Positions 1 through 8,701 of a stretch of 15,962 nt of DNA are shown piece after piece. Source of the stretch: Entamoeba invadens IP1 (Eukaryota; Evosea; Mastigamoebida; Endamoebidae); assembly GCF_000330505.1 (NCBI RefSeq), contig NW_004443556.1:50063-66024 (forward strand). The letters run 5' to 3'. The position numbers and the translations under genes were made by a program. Numbering within the stretch: the first letter of the stretch is position 1; each line of letters starts with the position of its first letter. The notes below the pieces were generated by a model. The model had not been told where the DNA came from. It did not search any database and saw nothing but the letters and a program-made list of their open reading frames with translations.

Positions 1-26
1 TCTTCTTTATTCGTTTGGTTGATTAA

Positions 27-63
27 ATGAGTCACTTTTCGTTCAGTATTATAAGTGACTCAT
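27..63. repeat. Perfect 11-bp inverted repeat (hairpin)
   Basis: Positions 27-37 (ATGAGTCACTT) are exactly complementary to 53-63 (AAGTGACTCAT), leaving a 15-nt loop. A perfect 11-bp arm with mixed bases is unlikely by chance in such AT-rich DNA. It lies far upstream of the LRR gene, so it may belong to the 3' flank of a gene left of the window. Function is unknown. Confidence 0.6.
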
Positions 64-752
64 GCGGTTCATGAAAATAAAAAATAAGGAATAAATTAAT
101 TATTGAAAAATTAGATATTCAGTAAATGATTGATGATTATTAAACGTATTAGACAACGGAAGATAAATCAATATTAACAACAAATATTACTTTGGCTCGG
201 CTGGGCATTAACAAATGAGCTCAAAGTCACAAATTAAGAGTTACATATTTTATAATTTTTTGTTTTTATTTAAAAACACAATGCTTATAAATATTTAATT
301 CATGTTTTTTAAAATTAATTAACATATCATCCAAAAACCTGATTATTTGGGGATTTTTCTATAACAAGGAAACTTTATACCAAAAATAAAACAGCTTAAT
401 TAAGTTTGGTCCCTATTTTTTTATCTGTACAGTAAAAGGAAATATGTGCATGCTCGAAAAAGGAAGATTCTTGTAACATTTGATTAATTTCAATTGAATA
501 ATAATAAAATTACTATTTATTTTAATATAAATTATTAATCAAAAAATTAATAAAATAAAAAAACCAAAATAAATTTATATTAATTATTTATTATTAATAA
601 TATTAAATTAATTAATATTTAGATTAGCATCCCACTTTTTCGGTTAACTGTGGTTGTTTTAAAATTTCGAAAAGTCAAGCTTCATTCTTTATCGTTTTTT
701 TTTAAAAAACATTTAAACCCTTATCAAATTATATAATTAATTAAGATATTTC
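64..752. other. Non-coding AT-rich spacer upstream of the LRR gene
   Basis: I see no open frame of gene quality on either strand. The stretch is dominated by A/T runs, extreme between about 480 and 620. Only the palindrome CTGTACAG at 425-432 stands out, and it could not be tied to an element. Confidence 0.6.
709..718 (+). promoter_or_regulatory. Possible TATA-like element of the LRR gene
   Basis: ACATTTAAAC lies 35-44 nt upstream of the ATG at 753 and resembles the Entamoeba TATA-like core element, whose E. histolytica consensus is about GTATTTAAA(G/C). Entamoeba 5' UTRs are very short, so the distance fits. I see no convincing GAAC or initiator element. The A/T-rich background makes chance matches common. 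Confidence 0.3.
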
Positions 753-2441
753 ATGTTAAAACTTGATGCGTTCCACATGATGATTGTTTCAAAATATTTT
801 ACACAAATCCGGGACTTTATCAGACTTGAATTTGTTTGTAAAAAGTTCAAGGACAATATGTCGAAGTTTCATTTCAACCCGATTCCACTCACTGAACTAA
901 CTCTTAAGTACTTTCCCAATTTAGAAACTTTACATTTATGGACTGAGTACGCCGAAACCTTTGGAAATCCACTTCTTAACTTTGGTGCTCCTCGTCCAAA
1001 GAAATCTGAGAATTTTTTCAATGTAGTTGTTTGGTATCCCGTTCCTTATAAAGTGTATCACGAAACTCAAGTCCCACAAATCGAATTTAAAAACGTTTTC
1101 CTTACACAGAAAAATGTCATTGAGTACGGCAACTCAATTCCCCAAATTGTCAAATCCCTTGGAGAAAACTGTTTCAAAGACAACCAGTCACTCAATTGTG
1201 TTAACGTTCCAAACCAAATCAATCGAATGTATACCGCTTGTTTCTATAATTGTTCTAACCTTACTTCGATAACATTTCCCGATTCACTGAAATCTGTTGG
1301 CGATTGGTGTTTTGCAAAATGTGTTTCACTTATTTCTATTGTTCTTCCAAGCTCTGTTTTCATGTTGGGATTATCATGTTTTTGGAGTTGCCACTCATTG
1401 GAAAATGTAGTTCTTCCTTTAGGCATAACTGAATTGAAAAATAGCACGTTTGAAAAATGTTGGAAACTGAAAGAGATTAAAATACCCGAAAATGTGATGT
1501 CTGTTGGTCAAAGTTGTTTTAATGGATGTACTTCACTCACTTCTGTGACAATTTCTGAAAATACAATTTCGATTGGAATGAATGCATTTCGAAGCTGTGA
1601 AAACCTCAAAGAAGTTTTATTACCAGATAGTGTTACTTTTATTGGAGAAAACTGTTTTGCTTTTTGCACTTCTTTGAGTAAAATACATCTTCCAAGTTGT
1701 TTAACATCACTTGAAGATAACTTATTCTCCACTTGTCACTCTCTCAGTGAAATTGAACTTCCAGATCGAATTGTGAAAATTAAAGATGAATGTTTTCAAT
1801 GGTGCACAAGTTTAAGCAAAATCCGATTGAGTGATAAAGTGACTTCATTTGGGCAAAGGTGTTTTTTCAATTGCAAACGTTTGAGTAAATTTGTTATACC
1901 AAACAATGTGGAAGTTGTGAGTCCCGAATTGTTTAGAAATGCTGGAATTCAAAATGTCACAATCGGAAACAATGTTTCAAAATTTTTATCATCATGTTTT
2001 TTAGACTGTGGATTTTTGAAACAAATTGAAATACCATCAAGTGTTCTTGTTATTCAAAAATCATGTTTTGAAAATTGCACTTCATTGAGTAAAGTAACAT
2101 TTGAAAATGATCAACATCACGGACTAAAGTCTTTAGAAGCATTTAGTTTTAAAAATTGTCAATATTTGAAAGAAATAAAATTACCAAAAAGATTGAGACA
2201 AATTGATGAAAGTTGTTTTGACAATTGTAGTCGACTTACAAATGTTCAAATACCAGAAAACGCTCGATTATCAAAAAAAGAATGTTTTAATGGTACTCCA
2301 CTTTACGGAGTTGATATTGATACTATAATAGTTGTAAATGGGTTTAAAACTATATCATCATTAATATTAAAAAACAATAAAAAGCAAAATTTAATAAACA
2401 AAAAGGAGAAGACTAAAAGAGGAGAAAAGAAAAAAAAATAG
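753..2441 (+). CDS. BspA-like leucine-rich repeat protein
   Basis: This is an intact single-exon protein of 562 residues. Residues 1 to about 60 match the N-terminal domain typical of Entamoeba BspA-like proteins, with an HMMIVSKYF segment, then FVCKKFKDNM and FHFNPIPLTELTLKYFPNLE. From about residue 130 to 525 there are about 17 tandem repeats of roughly 23 residues (LRR_5/BspA type) with the pattern LPxSVTxIGxxCFxxCTSL. The conserved CFxxC pair and Leu/Ile positions are clear, although several units replace the first Cys (TFEKC, AFRSC, LFSTC, LFRNA, SFKNC). The C-terminus is a lysine-rich tail with no CaaX box, unlike some family members. There is no signal peptide or membrane helix. One E. 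histolytica relative is known at the plasma membrane, so a surface or protein-binding role is plausible but unproven. The 5' half is clearly richer in G+C than the 3' third. ATG 753 is chosen because it begins the conserved N-terminal domain. Confidence 0.93.
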   Translation: MLKLDAFHMMIVSKYFTQIRDFIRLEFVCKKFKDNMSKFHFNPIPLTELTLKYFPNLETLHLWTEYAETFGNPLLNFGAPRPKKSENFFNVVVWYPVPYKVYHETQVPQIEFKNVFLTQKNVIEYGNSIPQIVKSLGENCFKDNQSLNCVNVPNQINRMYTACFYNCSNLTSITFPDSLKSVGDWCFAKCVSLISIVLPSSVFMLGLSCFWSCHSLENVVLPLGITELKNSTFEKCWKLKEIKIPENVMSVGQSCFNGCTSLTSVTISENTISIGMNAFRSCENLKEVLLPDSVTFIGENCFAFCTSLSKIHLPSCLTSLEDNLFSTCHSLSEIELPDRIVKIKDECFQWCTSLSKIRLSDKVTSFGQRCFFNCKRLSKFVIPNNVEVVSPELFRNAGIQNVTIGNNVSKFLSSCFLDCGFLKQIEIPSSVLVIQKSCFENCTSLSKVTFENDQHHGLKSLEAFSFKNCQYLKEIKLPKRLRQIDESCFDNCSRLTNVQIPENARLSKKECFNGTPLYGVDIDTIIVVNGFKTISSLILKNNKKQNLINKKEKTKRGEKKKK

Positions 2442-2483
2442 GATGTCAAAATAATTGAAATGTTATTTTAGTTTGTATGATTA

Positions 2484-2489
2484 TAATTT
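2484..2489 (+). terminator. Putative polyadenylation signal of the LRR gene
   Basis: TAATTT lies 43 nt after the stop codon and matches the Entamoeba polyadenylation motif TA(A/T)TTT, with T-rich sequence around it. In AT-rich DNA such a hexamer is common, so the support comes mainly from its position. Confidence 0.35.
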
Positions 2490-2548
2490 TATATTAAAAA
2501 TTAAATTTATCAAATTACTCATTTATAAAGAAAAACAAAATAATTATA

Positions 2549-3290
2549 CAGGAGGGCAACTGAACATATAAATTTACAACTGAATACTAAACTTATTCTT
2601 AATTTACTAAAAATAGCTTTTAATAATCTAAATATGGATGATCAACAATTTTACCCCCCCAAAATATTAAAAATTGTTGGATCTATTTTGAATCGGCACC
2701 CTGAAATAAAATAATAAAAGTAAAACAAACAAAAATCGATCTGTAAAACTGTATATTCACATGAAGAAAAACATACACGTAATTGATTGCGACAATTCGC
2801 CGCGTCTTTTTTTATAATGCCGACTTCACATCTCAAATATGTAAAATTCATGAAGTTGATGTTAATGAATACTTGACTGGCAACTTCAATATTTTCTTCG
2901 AAAATATTGGTAAAGAAGAACTCTGTCTTGATTTTGGTACAACTTTTTGTCGAGAAGACTTAAAAATTATTGATGATACAAATGATGTAAATAAAATATT
3001 GTTAACACAAAAAATCGAAAAGAAAAACGAAATATGTAAAGACTTATATGTATTAAATTTAATCATCAAAAAATTGTAATCGTCGTGAAATGAGACAATC
3101 AATATTAATTCAATGAACATTTTAATGTTAAATTTGGTTTTATTTCATTTGTTATTTTTATTGAATTTTTATTATTAATTACCCCCTTTTGTTCATGGAA
3201 CAATAAAAAAATTTAACCAATCAATTGGCATTTTTAAAAACACTGTGTTTAGGATTCAGTTGTGTTTTTATATGTTCAGTTACACCCCTG
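2549..3290. mobile_element. TA-flanked inverted-repeat element A (742 bp)
   Basis: The left end 2549-2592 and the reverse complement of the right end 3247-3290 match at about 37 of 44 positions without gaps. Both start CAGG and both contain AACTGAACATATAAA and ACAACTGAAT. TA occurs immediately outside each end (2547-2548 and 3291-3292), as for a Tc1/mariner-type TA target duplication. Within each terminal repeat the heptamer AACTGAA occurs twice, exactly 20 bp apart (TIR positions 10 and 30), like paired transposase sites. The interior holds a 98-codon open frame without ATG that I cannot identify as a transposase. Best reading: a non-autonomous element, possibly carrying a captured gene piece. 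Confidence 0.82.
2783..3079 (+). pseudogene. Unidentified coding-like relic inside element A
   Basis: This is a stop-to-stop frame of 98 codons with protein-like composition (charged segments such as ENIGKEELCLDFG, REDLKIIDDTNDVNKILL, and a KDLYVLNLIIKKL end). It has no ATG; the first codon is TTG, which is not a usual start in a eukaryote. I see no clear splice acceptor that would join it to an upstream exon. It lies wholly within the TIR-bounded element, so it may be the 3' part of a host gene captured by the element or the remains of its own gene. The DDE residues of a Tc1/mariner transposase are not recognisable. The complementary strand is also open (2848-3120, with an ATG) but its composition looks like antisense. 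Confidence 0.35.
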
Positions 3291-3359
3291 TACCATATAA
3301 AGTTAATATTATAATTTATTTACATTGTTAAATAAATGCTATATTAATAAATATTAATA

Positions 3360-4276
3360 CAGTTAAACAAGTTTGCCTTAAATGGAATAGTTTTACTTAA
3401 ATGGTTCACCTAAATGGTTTAAAAACCAATTATTATAGTAAACAGTGGGTTAAACTAGAAAATAATATAATGGTTAAATAAAATAATATTTAAATTATTA
3501 TTAATTCTATTGTTTTATGTTACACTCTGATCTTGAAAAATAAAACCACGACACATGTTAAGTATTGTTTTGTATATTTCAATGTGTTTGTCTCGTTGAG
3601 TTCAAACGCGCCAAAACATGTGCCGCCCCATTCAGAAACGTTTGTATTACTTTATTTTTATTGCAAATACGATAAATTAGCAGTATTTCCTATCACAACG
3701 GGGAAATACTGCTTTTAACTTAATTAAATAATAATATCCATAAAAACGAATTTAACGAAAGGAAATACTGACAAACCTCCCAAGAGTGGGATTGATTTAG
3801 AATCTCCGCTTGATTTTGGCAAATGAAACGTGGACCCACTTTTTAAAGAGCATGTCTATCTTATCTGGGTTTGTTCTTAAGAAATGCTCAAATAATTTAG
3901 AACAACAAAAATAATAATTACACACTCTAGGGAAATTAGACTGTATTAGTAATTGAATTGAATTAAAAATGTTATGGTTACTTTATTCGTCAAATCTTAT
4001 AAAACTTTATTGTTTATGTTCACATTAAAATGTTTGTGATTGTGATCATGATTGTGTGATAGTTTATAATTATCTTTACTTTTTTAATTGCTTTCTTATT
4101 CTTTATGTTGTGTGTTTGGGTTTTTGACTTGCTTTTTATTATTCAATTATTTATATAAACTTGATAATAAAAAAGCAATTAATTAGTTCGGGGTATAGTT
4201 CGAAAAATATTATAATTGAACTATAATTTTTACCATTTAACCCAAACTTGTCGTTTAAGTCAAACTTGTCATACTG
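3360..4276. mobile_element. TA-flanked inverted-repeat element B (917 bp)
   Basis: The left end starts CAGTTAAACAAGTTTGCCTT at 3360. The reverse complement of the right end, read from 4276, starts CAGTATGACAAGTTTGACTT, matching at 16 of 20 positions. The similarity continues with one gap for roughly 25 more bases to TTAAATGG. TA sits just outside both ends (3358-3359 and 4277-4278). In the right terminal repeat the decamer GACAAGTTTG appears twice, 18 bp apart. The left repeat carries diverged versions, and TTAAATGG or its variants recur at about 3379, 3398 and 3412. No long open frame is present. GC-richer patches near 3590-3720 and 3770-3880 read like broken coding sequence. Confidence 0.75.
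3679..3713. repeat. Perfect 12-bp hairpin inside element B
   Basis: AGCAGTATTTCC at 3679-3690 is exactly complementary to GGAAATACTGCT at 3702-3713, with an 11-nt loop. The decamer GGAAATACTG recurs in direct orientation at 3761-3770. The pair sits near the middle of element B and could be an internal palindrome or the scar of a nested small element. Confidence 0.65.
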
Positions 4277-4278
4277 TA

Positions 4279-4672
4279 TATAAATTAAGTATTAAAATAA
4301 CAATTAATAATTATATTCTTTTAAATAACAAAAAATATTTTGTTATTTTTAATGTAAATAAAGCTTATTATTTGTAATCTTTGGTGATTATTTGAATTAT
4401 TATCACAACAATGTATTTATACTCCAAGCTTTAATTACAAAATACTCAGTAGACTTCGGGCCTGATATTTTTTTACTAATGATTATTAGTATTAAAAACG
4501 CCAAAGAATCGGGTAAAAAACAACATTACGTTTTAATAGCATTTTTAAATACTAATTTTCATATCAAAAAGCACGGGTCCAAAGTGTGATACTCAGTTAT
4601 AATTAAGTTAAAGATTACAATTAAATTAAATAATATAATTTCATTATTTTCATTACTGTAAATCAAAAACAA
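4279..4672. other. Spacer between elements B and C, no supported gene
   Basis: AT-rich sequence. A 65-codon frame at 4392-4589 starts with TTG and has a somewhat protein-like middle (YSVDFGPDIFLLM, KNAKESGKKQ) but no ATG, no neighbouring exon and no domain I recognise. It could be a gene relic; I do not call it a gene. Confidence 0.4.
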
Positions 4673-4674
4673 TA

Positions 4675-4894
4675 CAGTTGGGCTATTGAACCTTCGCCCA
4701 GCAAATTAACCTTAGCCCAAAGAAAAACTAATTATTTTCTATTGTTATATTAAAATAATAAACTATACCGATATAAAAGTCAATTTTTTGAAATATTTGT
4801 TTTTTTTTAGTAAAAACCCGTGTTTTTAAAGAAAAAATAGGAATTTCTTTGGGCTAAAGTACATTTCCCGGGCTAAGGTTCATTTTCCCTACTG
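4675..4894. mobile_element. TA-flanked MITE-like element C (220 bp)
   Basis: The first 50 bases from 4675 and the reverse complement of the last 50 ending at 4894 match at about 40 positions without gaps. Both begin CAGT and share TGAACCTT, GCCC and TTAGCCCAAAGAA. TA flanks both ends (4673-4674 and 4895-4896). Each terminal repeat contains two direct copies of a motif close to TTAGCCC, 19 bp apart. There is no coding capacity in the core. Small size, long TIRs and the TA flank are the signature of a miniature inverted-repeat element mobilised by a Tc1/mariner-type transposase. Confidence 0.85.
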
Positions 4895-4896
4895 TA

Positions 4897-5434
4897 ATTA
4901 TATACATTTTATCAACAAAAAAGATGGTTTGAAAATGTTGTAAAGTACTTTGCAAATTTAAATAAAAACAAACCAAATAAAGTTATAATACAAATAACTT
5001 TGAAATAAAATACATTTTTGAAAAGAATCTAATTGTAAAAATTGCAATCGAATATAAATATTTATATTTTTTTTTACCAATAATATAAAGAAAGTTGTTG
5101 TAAATTAAAAACCTAAATTTGATTACATTAATTCAAACTAAACAAAAACAACAATTACTTTAAATGTTAATCAACTTATTAATCTAGATGATTAGGTTAC
5201 TCTGTTTCCTATTTTTTATACAAAGCACTACCGGTGTATTATTTTGCTTGCCAACAAGTTTTGATTGCTCTACAGGTTTTAAGCTAATGAGTTTGTTAGT
5301 AACACCTTTAAACCGTTACAGAAACTTTTATTTTTTTAATAAAAACATTAAAAAACGTATCATTTGAAACTATTTAAAAAGCGAAAAAAAATGTTATTAG
5401 TAACAAAATAAAATAATAAAAAACTCAAAGTTAG
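4897..5434. other. AT-rich spacer, nothing supported
   Basis: No gene, RNA or clear repeat is visible on either strand. Long A/T runs dominate. Confidence 0.5.
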
Positions 5435-5860
5435 ACAAAACACAAACAGAAGAAAAAAGATTGTGCTCAAATATACATAAGTCGAAATTTTAAACTTCTT
5501 CCATCGTGTTTAACAATTTTCACGGCTATCCCTTTATTTGAATTGGATGGAAAATTGGAACTGAATTTAGAACAAAATTTTTTTGAAAATAATGGCGGTC
5601 TAATACCATGGGTCGGCACAATTCCGTTTTTCTGTGTTAATTTTTTTTATTTTTTTGTAGCAATTTTTTACACATTTTTTAAACCGATAATTAAAATCTT
5701 TTTTTGGCTTTTGCAAGTGACAATTATAGAACAAAGGAGCAGAATAAATGTTATTCCAAATTGTTTTTATATAACATTTTATTTATTAAATCGTTATATC
5801 AAACAAACAATAGTAAAATCAAGTAGTTTTGATGTTATGAAAACTAGTTTAATATTATAG
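5435..5860 (+). other. Open frame without ATG, probable relic
   Basis: This stop-free frame of about 141 codons is unusually long for DNA this AT-rich, but its only ATG is near the 3' end. The first half looks protein-like (IFTAIPLFELDGKLELNLEQ, then NFFENNGGLIPWVG); the second half is Phe/Ile/Lys-rich and looks like translated spacer. The segment around 5600-5640 carries an inverted copy of sequence from the start of the kinase gene at 8702, so this DNA has homology to coding sequence. Read on the minus strand the same stretch gives NTEKRNCADP followed by a frame break. Which strand was once coding is unclear. Confidence 0.25.
5607..5624 (-). repeat. 18-bp inverted copy of a kinase-gene 5' segment
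   Basis: CATGGGTCGGCACAATTC is the exact reverse complement of 8765-8782. With ten G/C among eighteen bases in very AT-rich DNA, chance is not a reasonable explanation. Beyond the exact match, similarity continues on the kinase-upstream side: the eight bases preceding the 18-mer differ at only two positions. On the minus strand the copy would encode N-x-E-x-x-N-C-A-D-P, as does the kinase gene, but it reaches a stop two codons later. It is best read as a relic of a paralogous kinase N-terminus. Confidence 0.7.
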
Positions 5861-8701
5861 TATTTATATATTATGATTAATGATTTTTATTTATTATACA
5901 ACAGTTACTAAAATATAGATAAATTAAAAATAACTATAGTACAGTATTATGAAATTATATTTTTAACGATAATATATTTATAATACTTATTAATACAATT
6001 TTATTAATTAAACAAATAAAACATCATTATTTAATTTAATTAACAAATTAACTAAAATGATAATATTTTTAATTGTATATTAACCTTATGAAGTGAAAAC
6101 CGGATAATTTATATCCTTGATTTTTTGACTTAAAATAAGTCACTTTTTTTATTTTTGTATTTGAACTAAAAAGATCTTAAATTAAAAACGGCGTGTCAGA
6201 AACCAATTTAAATAATGAAAAATTGATAAATTCCGAAACGCTCTAATGAAAATTTATGTGTATGTCTCGTAACAGCAAGTATTGACTATTTTGAACACAT
6301 GGAAAACAGGAAACATGGGTCTGTAAAGACCAGTAGTTTGCGCAAAAACTAATCGATTTCGTGTTTTGAATTTATTTTTAATTGTTCTAAAAATAAATTA
6401 TGATCTAGATAAATCTTATCCAGATTTCACCTTCCCACAAAAAAAGTTGATTCAGTTGACTTGCTAAGGTTAACGATTGATTTCAACAAGAAAAAATAAA
6501 AAACATTGTTAATAAATAACAGTAATAAAATATCAATAATAATTCTAAATTCTAATTAACACTATTTTAAATTTGTTTATTAGTATTTATTAGTAAATTA
6601 CTGGTTTATTTAAGACATTATTATATTTATTCATTTTATTTCATTGTTTTATTAATCAAGTATTTAAACAATTATTTAATATGAAATTTTATACAATTAA
6701 ATTATAAATATTAAATTATTTTGAAAATTGACTAAACCAAACCCACCATAAGAAGAATTCAATTAAATTTTTCTTCATTTTATCTTATAAAATAAAGTAA
6801 TATAAAAATTATCTATTATGGGATTTCAATTTAATTATTAAATTGTTCTAATCGAGTTATAATATGTTTCTATAATTATCGTGAATCAATTAAAAGTTAT
6901 GCAACGAAGAAAAAAATATTCGTAATTATAACATAAGAAGATTGATTGATTGCTTATCGAGAAAAATAATGTTAAGAGTATTTAATTAATTGTTGGTTTT
7001 TATTCTTTCTTTTTATTCGATGTAAAGCAAAGTTATATCATTTCAATTTATAAAATGACTGCGGTGCAAGAAGCATCAACTGATTAATGACAATAACTTA
7101 AATTCAAAGTCATAATTAAAAAATTCAAAAAACCTGTAATTTTTCCAAATTTAAACATATTTAAACGTTGTGTTAATGTTGTCAGTGTGACGACACCAAG
7201 AAAAGACAATTACGTTTTAAATTAATTATTTTTCTTTTTATTATGTACAATAAAAACAAAGAAATGTAAGATCGACTTGGTTATGTCAAAAACAAGTTAA
7301 CGGTAAAAAAGTCATTATTTGACAGAATAGTTTCAACATTATTTGATTTTTTGCTTTATAAATTATATTCTCGTTCACTTTCTTTTTTAAATTTACAAAA
7401 GTGACTGTATTAAAACGCCAAGAGCAGCGATTGACACACTTTTATTATTAAAACCAAAAAAGGCAGCCCTTCGGGGAGTTACTATTATTGTTTTGATTGA
7501 ATGATTTAGTAAGTTTTTTCATCTTTTTTTTATAAACATATATAAAAAATAATTAATAATAATAAAAAATGAATTAATGTAGACTTGAATAAAAATTATA
7601 GACACAGGAAGTGATTTTTTGTTGATTACATTACATGTGAACTAAACAATAATTATGAGCAATAATGTAAGATAGTCAAATCTTTAAAAATTGTATAAAA
7701 CACTTTTATCACAATAATGATACATATCATTAAAAACGGATTTATAAAATAATATATGGTTCAATTGTGAAATTAAAAGTATCAACACAATTTTTAAATT
7801 GTGGTGAAAAGGATTGCATAATTTAAAAATATAGTGATGCATTTAGTTTTAAATAAGTCACACAAGAAAATAAAACAGTTATATATTACATTAGATGTTA
7901 TCTTAATATTTTTATTGTATTTGTTATTTGAATAATAAAAAAATGACAAAATTATAAAATTCAATATATTTTTAATGATGTTGTTGTGTTTGAAATAACA
8001 TAATTTTTAGTGTGAATTACGTATATATATAAAACAAATCAAGCACCCAGTTTGATGTATCTGTGATTGTTATAGAAATGTAAAACTTTGTGTTTTAAGT
8101 GTTCTGATTATTAATTTGATAATTTAATAGTTAAATTGTGGTTAATTTTATAGATTTATAACTTGAAAATGTTAAAATAATTACAATTAATTGCAATTCA
8201 AAAGTTTGCTGTTTACCAGTGAATTTTTATCCATGGTCAATATAAGTAGCCAACTAACATGTCAAATAAATGTCCTTATCAATATTGGCAGTGCTTGTTT
8301 TGTTATTTAACAAAGAAAATGAGATTATTTCAATTTTTAATATTCAAGTAAAAAACTTGTTGTGTCTGTTAATAAAATAAATAATAAGTTATAGTTGTTT
8401 TCAATTATAGTATCTTAATTATATTTTATTAATTATTGTTATTATTTGTTTGAATAACTTTGTATAGATTATGTTTACTATAATTTGTGTTTGCACCCAT
8501 ATTGTTTTTTAAGCAATTTACTCGTGACCAAAAAACGAAAACAAGTATAAAACACAAATAAAAAATAAACATTTTGTATTTTGTTTGCTTTTAAACAACA
8601 CATTTTTTAAAAAATAGAAAGTCTTTTATTTATTTATCAATGTTTTTCATAACCCGATTATTTGCTCAGTTATCAACAAAATTGTTTTTTTCATAAAAAT
8701 A
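5861..8701. other. 2.8-kb AT-rich intergenic region upstream of the kinase gene
   Basis: No credible open frame, tRNA or rRNA is seen on either strand. Small palindromes occur, for example TGACTTAAAATAAGTCA near 6126 and the stem at 7773-7796. CCCTTCGGGG at 7467-7476 is a 3-bp UUCG mini-hairpin without a recognisable RNA gene around it. I could not place a convincing core promoter for the kinase gene. Confidence 0.5.
7773..7796. repeat. Short hairpin, 11-bp arms with one mismatch
   Basis: CAACACAATTT at 7773-7783 pairs with AAATTGTGGTG at 7786-7796 with one mismatch, and only two bases lie between the arms. Arms this close suggest cruciform potential or a degraded palindromic repeat. Function is unknown. 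Confidence 0.4.

Noticed and set aside
425..433. CTG-TA-CAGT, which looks like two element ends meeting at one TA
   Set aside because: No matching inverted end was found on either side within the window, so an 8-bp palindrome is all that can be claimed.
2848..3120. 90-codon minus-strand frame with ATG inside element A
   Set aside because: Its Ser/Phe/Ile-rich composition is what the antisense of an Asp/Glu/Lys-rich frame gives; no motif is visible.
3533..3718. 61-codon open frame as a gene
   Set aside because: TTG start, composition of translated spacer, and it overlaps the internal hairpin of element B.
4392..4589. 65-codon open frame as a gene
   Set aside because: It starts with TTG, has no ATG, no adjoining exon and no recognisable domain.
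5272..7133. CAGGTTTT ends facing each other as a 1.9-kb Tc1/mariner-size element
   Set aside because: Only the first eight bases match and the interior has no transposase-like frame, so chance is likely.
7461..7484. CCC-UUCG-GGG mini-hairpin as part of an RNA gene
   Set aside because: The stem is only three base pairs and the flanks show no snRNA, tRNA or SRP features that I recognise.
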